Positions 1 through 7,550 of a stretch of DNA of 36,726 nucleotides are shown piece by piece. Within the stretch, counting starts at the first letter, position 1. Each line of letters opens with the position of its first letter. Source of the stretch: a bacterium (GTDB lineage: Bacteria > Armatimonadota > Zipacnadia > Zipacnadales > UBA11051); the NCBI GenBank assembly GCA_021372615.1, contig JAJFUB010000088.1, positions 1 through 36,726 of the forward strand. The letters run 5' to 3'. The translations under genes and the position numbers were made by a program. The notes beneath the pieces were generated by a model, which did not search any database, was not told where the DNA came from, and saw nothing but the letters and a program-made list of their open reading frames with translations.

Positions 1-430
1 AGCAGCTGGTGCGGTTCACCGCCGCTCCGCCGCCGGCCGTGGGCTGGGCCATAGTCCTGTCGGCCCTACGACGCCGGGGCCGGCCCGCCAGCCACCGCGT
101 GGCCTGGAGCCGCCGCCAGGAAGTCATCGCCACTCACAGGCTGGCTCAACCTGACCAACACGCCTGGCGCCAGCCCGTAGGGGCTTTCTGAACGTAACCT
201 GAAGCGTCCGGCTGGGGGGCGGTGCTGCGCACCGCCAGCCGTCCTGCGGACGGAACGGCCACGATCCTGAGCACCACCGGCCGTCCTGCGGGCGGGAAGG
301 CTCCCGTGGCACCTAACAGCGGCACCGACAACTGAAGAATGCACCCGCAGGCCAACGCCCCTTGCAGACTGCCGCCGTTCGGGCTATTCTGACTTCTGCA
401 TCCTGACTTCTGACTTCTTGAGGCTGCCCC
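1..430 (+). other. Window-edge region without a recognised gene
   Basis: No gene is recognised here. One plus-strand frame is open from the window edge to a TGA at 189-191, about 62 codons, with a Trp/Arg/Ala-rich product. It could be the 3' end of a gene that starts outside the window, but nothing in it matches a family I know. The rest holds two short palindromic repeats (239-295) and three near-copies of CTGACTTCT between 388 and 418, just before purQ. The purQ ribosome-binding site (GAGG, 420-423) lies at its right end. Confidence 0.4.
239..295. repeat. Two copies of a short palindromic repeat
   Basis: CCGTCCTGCGGACGG (239-253) and CCGTCCTGCGGGCGG (281-295) are near-identical palindromes with six-base arms and a TGC loop, 27 bases apart. 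The single difference in the right arm turns a T-A pair into a T-G wobble, so both copies can still fold. They are probably a small REP-like element. I see no coding role. Confidence 0.6.
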
Positions 431-1279
431 ATGTCTACCAACCGCGTCGCCCTGATCCAGTTCCCCGGCTCCAACTGCGAGTGGGAGTCCAAGCGCTCCG
501 CCGAGGCCGTCGGCCTGACGTGTGATGTGTTCCGCTGGAACGCCGACCCCGGCGCCCTGACCGACTACGATGGCTACATCATCGGCGGGGGGTTCTCGTA
601 CCAGGACCGCGTGCGCTCGGGCGTCATCGCCACCAAGGCGCCGATCATGCGCACCGTGTTCCGCGAGGTCACCGGCGGGGGCAAGCCCGTGCTGGGGATC
701 TGCAACGGCGCGCAGGTGCTGATCGAGGCGGGCCTCATCCCCGGCCTGCACCCCGGCGACGTCGAGATGGGCCTGGCGCCCAACTTTCACGACCCCGACC
801 ACCGCATCGCCGGCTTCTGCTGCCGCTGGGTGTACCTGAAGCACGCCTGCGCGCAGGGCCGGTGCGCCCTGACCAGCGAGATGCCGCAGGGCGAGGTATT
901 CCCCATCCCCATCGCCCACGGCGAAGGGCGCTTCACCACCAGCAACCCCGACGTGCTGGCGCGGCTGGTCGAGAACGACCAGATCGTGTTCCAGTACTGC
1001 GACGAACAGGGGGAGCTCCGCGAGACCCGAGACGTGAACCCCAACGGCGCGCAGCTCAACATTGCCGGGCTGTGCAGCCCGGACGGCAACGTGCTGGGGA
1101 TGATGCCCCACCCAGAGCGGGCGAGCTTCCTGCGGCAAATCCCCGGCGAACTCGGCGGGGAATGGGCGGAGCGCAAGGACGAGGCGTGGGGCGATGCGTG
1201 CGCCATGGGCAGCTCGGCACCGGGCCTGCTGGTCTTCTGGTCGCTGGCGAAGGCACTGGGCGCGGGTGTGGCGGTCTAG
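431..1279 (+). CDS. purQ: Phosphoribosylformylglycinamidine synthase, glutaminase subunit PurQ
   Basis: This is the glutamine amidotransferase subunit of FGAM synthase, step four of de novo purine synthesis. It releases ammonia from glutamine for the PurL synthetase subunit in the cytoplasm. The 282-residue product begins with the family's typical N-terminal FPGSNCEWE. It has the nucleophile elbow GICNGAQ with Cys91, the HGEGRF segment at 163-168, and the class I triad partners His227 and Glu229 in MMPHPER. It is longer than the roughly 225-residue single-domain forms and nearer the long PurQ type. The start has GAGG seven bases upstream. purL and purS are not visible, so any purine operon would lie to the left. 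The gene ends convergently with the next gene across a palindrome at 1311-1336. Confidence 0.95.
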   Translation: MSTNRVALIQFPGSNCEWESKRSAEAVGLTCDVFRWNADPGALTDYDGYIIGGGFSYQDRVRSGVIATKAPIMRTVFREVTGGGKPVLGICNGAQVLIEAGLIPGLHPGDVEMGLAPNFHDPDHRIAGFCCRWVYLKHACAQGRCALTSEMPQGEVFPIPIAHGEGRFTTSNPDVLARLVENDQIVFQYCDEQGELRETRDVNPNGAQLNIAGLCSPDGNVLGMMPHPERASFLRQIPGELGGEWAERKDEAWGDACAMGSSAPGLLVFWSLAKALGAGVAV

Positions 1280-1310
1280 CGCACTGTTCCGGCCGTACTG
1301 TAGAACCCAC

Positions 1311-1336
1311 CAGGGCAGGCGACCTCGCCTGCCCTG
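1311..1336. terminator. Perfect palindrome between convergent genes
   Basis: CAGGGCAGGCG (1311-1321) and CGCCTGCCCTG (1326-1336) form an 11-bp stem around ACCT. It lies 32 bases after the purQ stop and 31 before the end of the opposing acyltransferase gene, so it could stop transcription from both sides. No U-tract follows on either strand, so intrinsic termination is not certain. The same stem core recurs at 14632-14653, again between convergent genes. Confidence 0.65.
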
Positions 1337-1366
1337 GCTGCTGTGGTGTGGGATGGCGTGTTGCCT

Positions 1367-1999
1367 TCAGGCGTTCTCGCCGCGCTCCAGGGCCACCCGC
1401 TGCTCGATGGGCCGCAGGTCCTCCACCCGGTTGATGACGCGCCCCGGGTTACCCACCACCACGACCCCCGGCTCGACGTTCTTGGTCACTACCGCTCCCG
1501 CCCCGATGAGCGCTCCCTCGCCGATGACCACGCGCGGCAGCAGCGTGACGTTCACGCCCACCCGCGCCCCGCGCTTGATCGTCGGCCCCTCCATGTACGG
1601 GGCGGCATCCTCCTGCAGGGGGTAGACATCGTTCGACGTGACGAGCCCCGGCCCGATGAACACGTCGTCCTCGATGGTCGTGTATTGCGTCACGTGGCAG
1701 TCGCAGTGGATGCGCACGTTGTTGCCGATCTGGCAGCGGTAGTCAATGAGCGAGGCGCTCCAGATGCTCACGTTGTCCCCGATGCGGTTCTCTTCGCGGA
1801 TGATGACATTGTGCCCGGTCTGCAGGCCCGCGCCGATGGTGGTGCCACAGTAGATGATCGTGCCCGTGCGTAGGAAGCAGTTGGGGCCGAGGCGGAGAGT
1901 CAGGTCGCTGACGCGGCGCTGGGGGACGTAGCCGACAATGCAAGTGGGCTCGATGTGATGGTTCGGGCCGATGATGATGCCTTCATCCTTGGGTTCCAT
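1367..1999 (-). CDS. Hexapeptide-repeat (left-handed beta-helix) acyltransferase
   Basis: The 210-residue protein is built almost entirely of isoleucine- and valine-spaced hexapeptide repeats, for example TTIGAGLQTGHNVII, DNVSIW, IGNNVRI, IEDDVFIGPG, ARVGVNVTLLP and IGEGALIGAGAVVTKNV. It closes with the GNPGRVI end motif seen in sugar O- and N-acetyltransferases of the WbbJ/WlbB type. Such enzymes work as trimers and transfer an acyl group from acyl-CoA to a sugar, often a nucleotide sugar for surface polysaccharide. The acceptor cannot be read from sequence. The ATG at 1999 has GGAG about ten bases upstream. The gene points away from the AAA+ gene's start and shares its strand, but 94 bases separate it from that gene's stop. 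Confidence 0.85.
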   Translation of the reverse strand: MEPKDEGIIIGPNHHIEPTCIVGYVPQRRVSDLTLRLGPNCFLRTGTIIYCGTTIGAGLQTGHNVIIREENRIGDNVSIWSASLIDYRCQIGNNVRIHCDCHVTQYTTIEDDVFIGPGLVTSNDVYPLQEDAAPYMEGPTIKRGARVGVNVTLLPRVVIGEGALIGAGAVVTKNVEPGVVVVGNPGRVINRVEDLRPIEQRVALERGENA

Positions 2000-2093
2000 G
2001 GGGCGATCACTCCAGTGCGCGTGTTGGCGGACACTTCACCGCCTGCGTACGACACACCTGCCCCGACGCTCTGCGCGGGCCGGCGCGCCCGGC

Positions 2094-4190
2094 TCACTTC
2101 CCCTGGCGGAACGCGACGGGAGTCCCTGCGTCCCGGTCGACCAGGGCGAGCGCGGCCCGCGCATCCCGCAGGTGCTGCTCCAACACGTTCAGCGTCGGCA
2201 GGTGTCGCGGCTCGAAGGTCGTGGTGCGGTCGAGCGCGCTGGACTTGATGATGGTCTGCAGGCTGCGCATGCCATGCCGCAACCGGGCGGTCAGCAGCAT
2301 CATCAGCACGCCGTGGTGCAGTTGCTGTACCTTGGTCTTGCCCAGTTCCCGACGGATCGCCACGGCCCGGTTGAGCAAGTAGCAGTCGCGCCCAGAGGCG
2401 GCGTGCTCGTCCACCGGGGGGACGCTCAGCACGCGCTCCAGCCGGCTGTGGAAGTCGGGCACCTTGTGCGGGATATTGACGGGACGGTCGGCCCAGCGCC
2501 CGAACTCCGTGTCACTCGTCCAGGTCCCGCCGATGAAGGCGAAGACGCACTTACCCAGTGAGCGTTGGGAGTGCCCATCCCAGAAGGCGGCGTCCTGCAT
2601 GGGCATGAGGAAGCGGCTGACCCAACCGCCCTGACGACCGTCCCACAGGCAGTCGAACTCATCCCACTGCACGAAGGGGATCTTGCCCTGTAGCGACCAG
2701 CTCTGCACCTCCAGGAGCTTGTCCCGCAGGTGGTCGGGGCTGGTGAACTGCGAGACGTTGAAAGTCAGGCCCTTCAGGGCGCCGCCGACGGACTCCTGGA
2801 GCTGACTGACCAGGGTGGACTTGCCTGACCCCGGGCCGCCGAACACCGCAAAGCTGAGCACCCCCTCGCCGCTGCTCACGTGCTTGGCGATCCGGTGGCG
2901 CGTCACCAGCAACTCCTCCGCAAACTCCTGGTTGCAGATCTCGAACCGGCCCAGCGTGTACACGACGCTCTCGCTGTATTGTGCATCGGTGGCCTTCAGG
3001 AGGCCGATGGCGCTGTCGAGTGTCGGTGCGGGCGGTTCGTACGGGATGGGCAGGTCGGCTTCGGCGATCTCGGGCTCGGCCAGACTGGACCGGGGGAACA
3101 GCACGCCCCGTCTGATATCCTCCTCACAGTAGCCTCGGCGCAGCAGACGCCGGACGCAGACCAGGGCGCGTCGCGTCCACCACACCAGCTCGGAGTGCTT
3201 CAACTCCCCACCGAGGACATGGCAGAGCGTGGCCGCCATGATGATCCCGGCGCCCAAGACATCGCCGGCGACACGCTGTCCGAAGCTCCCCGGCTGGTCC
3301 CCCGGGAAGACCAGCAGCGTCCCCTCCCGGCCGGGAGCGTCGTTGCCCGGCCCCAGCACCAGGGCGCCGTCATTCTCTATCTGCACCACGACGGCGTCAT
3401 GCCAGCCCTTCTTCTCGTCCCACAGCGTGGGGTCGTCGCAGAGGTACTCCAGGATGCGATGGCGTTGCGTCTGCCACGCCCCCGGCATGCGCAGGCTGCC
3501 CTGGGCCAGATCCTGCGACGGGCAGAACCAGATGCCCCGCCCTCCGGCCTTGGGCTCCCTGACTCTCTTCCAGACATCCGGGAACTTGGGCGGCCCGGCC
3601 ACGGGATCGTGCGTCCGGACCAGGAAGCGACGTCCGGCCAGCAGTTCGGGCAACCACTCCTGGTTCTCCCTGAGCCATCCCTGGCGGAAATCGAGCACTG
3701 CGACCGGCGTGCCATCACCCGCGAACTCCGTGAGGGGCACAGGGATACACCCGCGGCACCTCTCGCCAACCGGGATGGCCAGACCGATCTTCCATACCTG
3801 GTCTCTCCCCCTGTCCTCGGCGGGGACTCCGGTCCAGTCCTCGTCCAGACACGCGTCCGGGTCCGGGACAGGCTTGCTGTCCCGCTCGCCCTCCTTGCGC
3901 TTGCGCCGGTCCTGCTTGGTCAGCAGGTAGATCGACTCCGGCGTGCCCTCCGGCGCCTCCGCCTCACCGCGGTCCAGGCGCTCATGCGGCCCCCCGACGA
4001 GGCTGGCCACTTCCCCTCCGAGGCATTCGACCAACTGACCCGCGCCGCCGCGCACCATGGCGATCTCGAAGTCGTCGGCCTCAACCCACGTGTCACGTAG
4101 ACTGGCCGGCTTGTGCGGCAGCGACCTGATGAGCACGTACTGCTCCCAACCCCAGTCCCCGGTGACCTGTATCTTGGGTGGCATCGCCAT
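2094..4190 (-). CDS. PfkB-like domain fused to AAA+ ATPase, possible conflict-system protein
   Basis: This 698-residue protein has two parts. Residues about 8-365 resemble a degenerate ribokinase/PfkB fold: VTGDWGWEQYVL at 9-20, GGAGQLVECLGG at 48-59, a VLDFRQGW strand, and a late glycine-rich GDVLGAGI segment where PfkB proteins hold their anion-hole region. Residues about 405-640 are an AAA+ domain with Walker A GGPGSGKST (451-459), Walker B containing WDEFD (509-513), a GWVSRFLMPMQD block, FAFIGGT, and PDFHSRLERV as probable sensor and arginine-finger region. From memory, this AAA+ type occurs in multidomain bacterial proteins with PfkB-like and RyR-like domains that are suspected stress or immunity sensors. 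No RyR domain is seen here. The ATG at 4190 has GGGAGGG seven bases upstream. It is transcribed divergently from the Rrf2 gene. Confidence 0.7.
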   Translation of the reverse strand: MAMPPKIQVTGDWGWEQYVLIRSLPHKPASLRDTWVEADDFEIAMVRGGAGQLVECLGGEVASLVGGPHERLDRGEAEAPEGTPESIYLLTKQDRRKRKEGERDSKPVPDPDACLDEDWTGVPAEDRGRDQVWKIGLAIPVGERCRGCIPVPLTEFAGDGTPVAVLDFRQGWLRENQEWLPELLAGRRFLVRTHDPVAGPPKFPDVWKRVREPKAGGRGIWFCPSQDLAQGSLRMPGAWQTQRHRILEYLCDDPTLWDEKKGWHDAVVVQIENDGALVLGPGNDAPGREGTLLVFPGDQPGSFGQRVAGDVLGAGIIMAATLCHVLGGELKHSELVWWTRRALVCVRRLLRRGYCEEDIRRGVLFPRSSLAEPEIAEADLPIPYEPPAPTLDSAIGLLKATDAQYSESVVYTLGRFEICNQEFAEELLVTRHRIAKHVSSGEGVLSFAVFGGPGSGKSTLVSQLQESVGGALKGLTFNVSQFTSPDHLRDKLLEVQSWSLQGKIPFVQWDEFDCLWDGRQGGWVSRFLMPMQDAAFWDGHSQRSLGKCVFAFIGGTWTSDTEFGRWADRPVNIPHKVPDFHSRLERVLSVPPVDEHAASGRDCYLLNRAVAIRRELGKTKVQQLHHGVLMMLLTARLRHGMRSLQTIIKSSALDRTTTFEPRHLPTLNVLEQHLRDARAALALVDRDAGTPVAFRQGK

Positions 4191-4279
4191 CGGTAGTCCC
4201 TCCCGGCAGCAATATCACACATCGGATACTCCTGCGTCGTATTCCGCAGCGGAGCCCTTCTACCTCCCTCCGACGGCCA

Positions 4280-4331
4280 TTGACTCCCCCTCTCGCTTTC
4301 CCTACAATCTACGCTAAGAAGGTAGAGATTG
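4280..4331 (+). promoter_or_regulatory. Promoter and candidate Rrf2 operator for the rrf2-larE unit
   Basis: TTGACT (4280-4285) and TACAAT (4303-4308) are separated by exactly 17 bases, a good sigma-70-type promoter. Overlapping the -10 and the initial transcribed region is an inverted repeat, CAATCT (4305-4310) and AGATTG (4326-4331), with inner CTAC and GTAG. A dyad at this position suits autorepression by the regulator encoded immediately downstream. Binding by that protein is inferred from position only. Confidence 0.6.
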
Positions 4332-4334
4332 ACC

Positions 4335-4784
4335 ATGATGCAAGTGTCCCAGAAGACCCAGTACGCACTGCGTGCCATGTTCGAGCTGGCCCGCCGGCAT
4401 GGTAGCGGCCCGACGCGCATCGGCGACATCGCCGAAATCCAGGCCATCCCCCCGCGGTTCCTGGAGGGCATTCTCAACCAGCTCCGCCAGGCCGGTCTGC
4501 TGCGCTCGGTGCGCGGCGCCCGTGGCGGCTATGAGCTGGCCCTCGAGCCGTCCGAGATCTCAGTCGGGGACATGATGCGCATCATCGAGGGGCCCATCAG
4601 CCCGACCGAGTGCCTCGAGGGCAGCGACGCCGACTGTCCGCTCTATGGCTCGTGCGCCTTCCTGCCCATGTGGCGCCGTGCCGCCCAGGCCCTGGCAGCC
4701 GTGTACGACGGCACCACCTTCGCCGACCTACTCGAAGAGGATGAGCGGATGCGCCAGGGCGCGCCGCTGAACTACGTGATCTAG
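4335..4784 (+). CDS. Rrf2-family transcriptional regulator with three conserved cysteines
   Basis: The 149-residue protein starts VSQKTQYALRAMFELA, the characteristic N-terminal helix of Rrf2 regulators. A winged helix-turn-helix follows (IGDIAEIQAIPPRFLEGILNQL) with the RGARGGYEL wing. Cys93, Cys101 and Cys107 (numbered from ATG 4335) sit where IscR-type members bind an iron-sulfur cluster, with spacing 7 and 5 rather than the usual 5 and 5. It is therefore probably redox- or Fe-S-sensing. ATG codons lie at 4335 and 4338, and a TTG at 4329 is also possible. The AAGAAGG sequence at 4316-4322 and typical family length favour 4335 or 4338. Only three bases separate its stop from larE, so it likely controls larE as well as itself. 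Confidence 0.88.
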   Translation: MMQVSQKTQYALRAMFELARRHGSGPTRIGDIAEIQAIPPRFLEGILNQLRQAGLLRSVRGARGGYELALEPSEISVGDMMRIIEGPISPTECLEGSDADCPLYGSCAFLPMWRRAAQALAAVYDGTTFADLLEEDERMRQGAPLNYVI

Positions 4785-4787
4785 CGC

Positions 4788-5612
4788 ATGACCTCCACGC
4801 CACTTCCCCCCGACTTGCTTGCCAAGCACACCGCCCTCCGGAGCGTCCTGCAGAACATGCGGAGCGTTCTGGTCGCCTTCTCCGGCGGTGTGGACAGTTC
4901 GCTGCTGCTGGCGGTGGCGCATGAGGCGCTGGGCGACCGCGCCGTGGCGGCAACCGAAGTGTCGCCCCTGTACGGCGCCGAGGAGCTACAGCGCGCGCGG
5001 GAGTTCGCCGCGAGCCTGGGCGCCCGACAGGTGCTCATCGAGGCCCGGCTGGATGACCCCCAGGTGATCGCCAACCCCCCGGACCGCTGCTACTACTGCA
5101 AGCGGCACCTGTTCGAGACCTTGCTGGGCGTGGCAGAGGAGGAGGGGTTGGCCTACGTGGCCGAGGGCGCCCATGCCGACGATCCCCACGACCATCGCCC
5201 CGGCCTGCGGGCGGCCGCCGAGTTGGGCATTCGCGCGCCCCTGGCCGAAGCCGGCCTGACCAAGCAGGACATCCGCGACCTCAGCCGCCACCTTGGCCTG
5301 CCGACATGGAACCTGCCGGCCCAGGCCTGCCTGGCCTCGCGGTTCCCTTACGGCAGCCCTCTCACCGTCGAGAAGCTGGGGCAGGTGGCGGCGGCCGAGC
5401 GGGCGCTACACGGGTTGGGGCTGGGCGAGGTGCGCGTGCGGCACTATGGGGACCTGGCGCGCATTGAGGCACCCGTGGGGGACCTGCCGCGCCTGACCGG
5501 CGAACTCCGGGCGCAGGTCGTGGCGGCCCTGAAGGCGGCCGGGTTCATCTACGTGACCCTCGACCTCCAGGGCTTCCGCTCCGGCAGCATGAACGAACCC
5601 CTCCGCCGGTAG
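4788..5612 (+). CDS. larE: ATP-dependent sacrificial sulfur transferase LarE
   Basis: LarE adenylylates and then sulfurates the pyridinium dicarboxylate precursor of the nickel-pincer nucleotide cofactor, giving up a cysteine sulfur in some species. The 274-residue protein has the PP-loop SGGVDSS at 32-38, the NPPDRCYYCKR block at 96-106, the FPYGS segment at 186-190, and the family's SGSMNE C-terminal signature. Cys181 in PAQACLASRF corresponds to the sacrificial cysteine of Lactobacillus LarE. No LarB, LarC or LarA is in the window, so partner genes must lie elsewhere or this copy serves another thiolation. It is in an operon with the Rrf2 regulator (three-base gap), suggesting sulfur or redox control. 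Confidence 0.9.
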   Translation: MTSTPLPPDLLAKHTALRSVLQNMRSVLVAFSGGVDSSLLLAVAHEALGDRAVAATEVSPLYGAEELQRAREFAASLGARQVLIEARLDDPQVIANPPDRCYYCKRHLFETLLGVAEEEGLAYVAEGAHADDPHDHRPGLRAAAELGIRAPLAEAGLTKQDIRDLSRHLGLPTWNLPAQACLASRFPYGSPLTVEKLGQVAAAERALHGLGLGEVRVRHYGDLARIEAPVGDLPRLTGELRAQVVAALKAAGFIYVTLDLQGFRSGSMNEPLRR

Positions 5613-5616
5613 CAGC

Positions 5617-5634
5617 GCGGCCCTCCAGGGCCGC
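5617..5634. repeat. Palindrome GCGGCCCTCCAGGGCCGC
   Basis: Two eight-base arms flank CC, five bases after the larE stop. The same 18-base palindrome recurs at 35820-35837 with one base pair changed on both arms (C-G to T-A), so pairing is preserved. It may serve as a transcription end for larE or be a dispersed REP-like element. Confidence 0.65.
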
Positions 5635-5641
5635 AATCGCG

Positions 5642-5831
5642 TTACGGGCCAACGCGGAACGGGATAACGGCCTCCCCCCGTGTCTCCAACGACCCCACCC
5701 TCGCCACCACCCGCGCCTCGTGCTGTCCCGGCGCCTCGGCCCGCCGAAGGTCCTGACCGGGGAGCTCAACCATGTGGACCCGCAGACACACGGCAGGAGC
5801 ACTGGTGGAGCCGACGCGGTAAGGGCCTGTT
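5642..5831 (-). pseudogene. Possible 3' remnant of a minus-strand gene
   Basis: The 324-base gap between larE and the methyltransferase contains a minus-strand frame that ends at a TAA at 5642-5644. Its last 60 or so residues read like a beta-sandwich domain end, with HEARVVARVGSLETRGEAVI followed by PFRV. Upstream of about 5831 the frame loses this character and runs into the more AT-rich promoter of the methyltransferase gene. One explanation is a gene truncated when the restriction-modification unit arrived. It could equally be a chance open frame in GC-rich DNA. No family is recognised. Confidence 0.3.
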
Positions 5832-5872
5832 ACGCAGCCCCCACGGTCGAGTCCTGGGCTGCAATCGTACTG

Positions 5873-5899
5873 TTGTTCGATCTTGGGATGTGCTATAAT
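5873..5899 (+). promoter_or_regulatory. Extended -10 promoter of the R-M unit
   Basis: TGCTATAAT (5891-5899) is an extended -10 element, with a weak -35 TTGTTC (5873-5878) at 15 bases. The element contains an in-frame ATG (5898), which therefore cannot be the methyltransferase start on this transcript. This supports the start at 5937, about 30 bases after the expected transcription start. Confidence 0.6.
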
Positions 5900-5936
5900 G
5901 CACGGCAATCCCGCCGCGCCTGGGAAGAAGCCACGC

Positions 5937-6833
5937 ATGCCACACGCCCCGCTTACTCTTGCAGCGCATGAAGTGCGCATCGCCTCGCAGTATGACCCAT
6001 CTGCCGAGGCCACCTTGCACCTGGGCGACTGCCTCGAGTTGATGGCCCAGATACCGGACGCCGCTGCCTCCCTGGTCGTGACCTCACCACCGTATAACAT
6101 CGGGAAGCAGTACGAGAAGAGACGGTCGCTGGACACCTATCTGGCCATGCAGGCGGCCGTCATCAGGGAAGCAGTCAGGATCACTGCGCCCGAGGGCAGC
6201 ATCTGCTGGCAAGTTGGCAACTACGTCGAGAACGGTGAGATCGTCCCTCTGGATGTGCTCCTGTACCCGATCTTCGCCGGGCACGGGCTTCAACTGCGCA
6301 ACCGTGTGGTCTGGCATTTCGAGCACGGCCTGCACTGCACGAAGCGCTTCTCCGGCCGTTACGAGGTCATCCTCTGGTTCACCAGGACCGAGGCCTACCA
6401 TTTCGATCTTGATGCAGTGCGAGTGCCGCAGAAGTACCAGTCCAAGAAGTACTTCAAGGGGCCGAAGGCCGGGCAGCTCTCGTGCCATCCCGCTGGCAAG
6501 AACCCGGGCGACCTGTGGATCATGCCCAACGTGAAGGCTAACCACCGCGAGAAGACGGCGCACCCGTGCCAGTACCCCATCGCGCTCGTTGAGCGCCTGG
6601 TGCTTGCCTTGACGAAGCCGGGCGACCTCGTCGTAGACCCCTACATCGGTGTTGGTACTTCCGCCGTAGCCGCGCTCATGCACCAGCGGCGAGCCGCAGG
6701 TGCAGACATCGTGGCCGAGTACCTGGACATCGCCCGACAGCGCATCGCTCAGGCGCTCGCCGGCACGGTACCGTACCGTCCGCTAGACATGCCTATATAC
6801 GATCCATCGCTGCCCAACGGGGGACACAACTGA
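5937..6833 (+). CDS. Type II DNA methyltransferase, beta class (probable N4-cytosine)
   Basis: This is the modification half of a restriction-modification pair. The 298-residue protein has the catalytic motif IV TSPPYN at 49-54, then a variable target-recognition stretch, then the HPCQYP motif X and the AdoMet-binding motif I, DPYIGVGTS, near the C-terminus. That order defines the beta class. SPPY rather than DPPY favours N4-cytosine methylation, as in the BglII-type systems to which its partner belongs. The start at 5937 has GGGAAGAAG at 5922-5930, six bases away. Upstream in-frame TTG and ATG codons overlap the promoter. Its TGA overlaps the ATG of the endonuclease by one base. It would protect the host at a GATC-centred site, which is inferred from the partner. 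Confidence 0.88.
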   Translation: MPHAPLTLAAHEVRIASQYDPSAEATLHLGDCLELMAQIPDAAASLVVTSPPYNIGKQYEKRRSLDTYLAMQAAVIREAVRITAPEGSICWQVGNYVENGEIVPLDVLLYPIFAGHGLQLRNRVVWHFEHGLHCTKRFSGRYEVILWFTRTEAYHFDLDAVRVPQKYQSKKYFKGPKAGQLSCHPAGKNPGDLWIMPNVKANHREKTAHPCQYPIALVERLVLALTKPGDLVVDPYIGVGTSAVAALMHQRRAAGADIVAEYLDIARQRIAQALAGTVPYRPLDMPIYDPSLPNGGHN

Positions 6834-7444
6834 TGCGCATCGTGGAGATGTACTCACACCTCAACGGGCACGAACACATTCTGGTTCACAAGCCTGCCAT
6901 CTGGAAGGACATCGAGAACTGCGTCCGGCGCATTGATGCCGAGGCATGCCGGACCAAGATATCCAGGGAAAAGACAATGCGTGGGAAGCTGCTCTACAGC
7001 CCGGAGGCACTCAATGGTTGTTTTGGCCGCGAGCTAGCCGCGCGCGAGTGGGCAGAGTCCCGCACCTCATACTGGGTGACTCACGACCATCAGTTGATCC
7101 GCAGGACCCTCGCTCTGGCCCCCGGCGACCAGAAGCGGGCCATCGAGGAGGCAGGGCACACGCCCATCTTCTCCTACAACCAGACGGACTTCGTCAAGAA
7201 CCGCATTGCCGTGGAAGTGCAGCTAGGCAAGTACAGCTTCATCGCCTATGACCTCTTCGTCAAGCACATGGCGTTCTTCGTCGGCGATGTCATTGACGTT
7301 GGTGTCGAGATACTGGCCATGAAGGAACTCCAGAGCCAGATGTCCTCGGGTGTCGGGTACTACGAGGGCGCGCTCTACGATCTCATTCGCCAGGGGCGCG
7401 GCGTCCCCGCAGTGCCGTTGGTTCTCGTTGGCATCGCGCCGTGA
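6833..7444 (+). CDS. Type II restriction endonuclease, BglII/BstYI family
   Basis: The 203-residue protein resembles BglII and BstYI, which cut AGATCT and RGATCY. The active-site pattern Asp-(8 residues)-Glu-x-Gln is present: Asp in QTDFVKNRIAVEVQ, then EVQ nine and eleven residues on. This matches the Asp/Glu/Gln set of BglII. The downstream segment AYDLFVKHMAFFVGDVIDVG and the C-terminal RQGRGVPAVPLVLVGI are also typical. Length agrees with the family (about 200-220). TGATG overlaps the methyltransferase stop, so translation is coupled and the methyltransferase is made first. AGATCT sites occur in this window, for example near 4556, 9225 and 36343, so the host must be modified or the true site differs. 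Exact specificity cannot be read. Confidence 0.85.
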   Translation: MRIVEMYSHLNGHEHILVHKPAIWKDIENCVRRIDAEACRTKISREKTMRGKLLYSPEALNGCFGRELAAREWAESRTSYWVTHDHQLIRRTLALAPGDQKRAIEEAGHTPIFSYNQTDFVKNRIAVEVQLGKYSFIAYDLFVKHMAFFVGDVIDVGVEILAMKELQSQMSSGVGYYEGALYDLIRQGRGVPAVPLVLVGIAP

Positions 7445-7491
7445 GCGGCGCCGTTCCCGACAGTCGTCCCCTTGTGTGAGTGAGCCGCGGT

Positions 7492-7521
7492 TTGCTCCTC
7501 GCCTCCTCTCGCGAGTATAAT
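7492..7521 (+). promoter_or_regulatory. Promoter of the PHP-domain gene
   Basis: TTGCTC (7492-7497) and a consensus TATAAT (7516-7521) are 18 bases apart and sit 29 bases before the PHP gene. This gives the gene its own transcription start, independent of the R-M unit ending at 7444. Confidence 0.6.
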
Positions 7522-7550
7522 GCCTCCCAGACTATCCCCTGGAGTCTCAC

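Noticed and set aside
388-418. Three near-copies of CTGACTTCT before purQ as a regulatory array
   Set aside because: The copies are short, irregularly spaced and partly overlapping. They are more likely simple sequence slippage.
2094-4190. An RyR domain in the PfkB-AAA+ protein
   Set aside because: The link between the two domains is too short and lacks the Trp/Tyr/His pattern I would expect.
5883-5936. Upstream in-frame starts (TTG 5883, ATG 5898) for the methyltransferase
   Set aside because: They lie within the promoter -10 region. ATG 5937 has a good ribosome-binding site and fits the family length.
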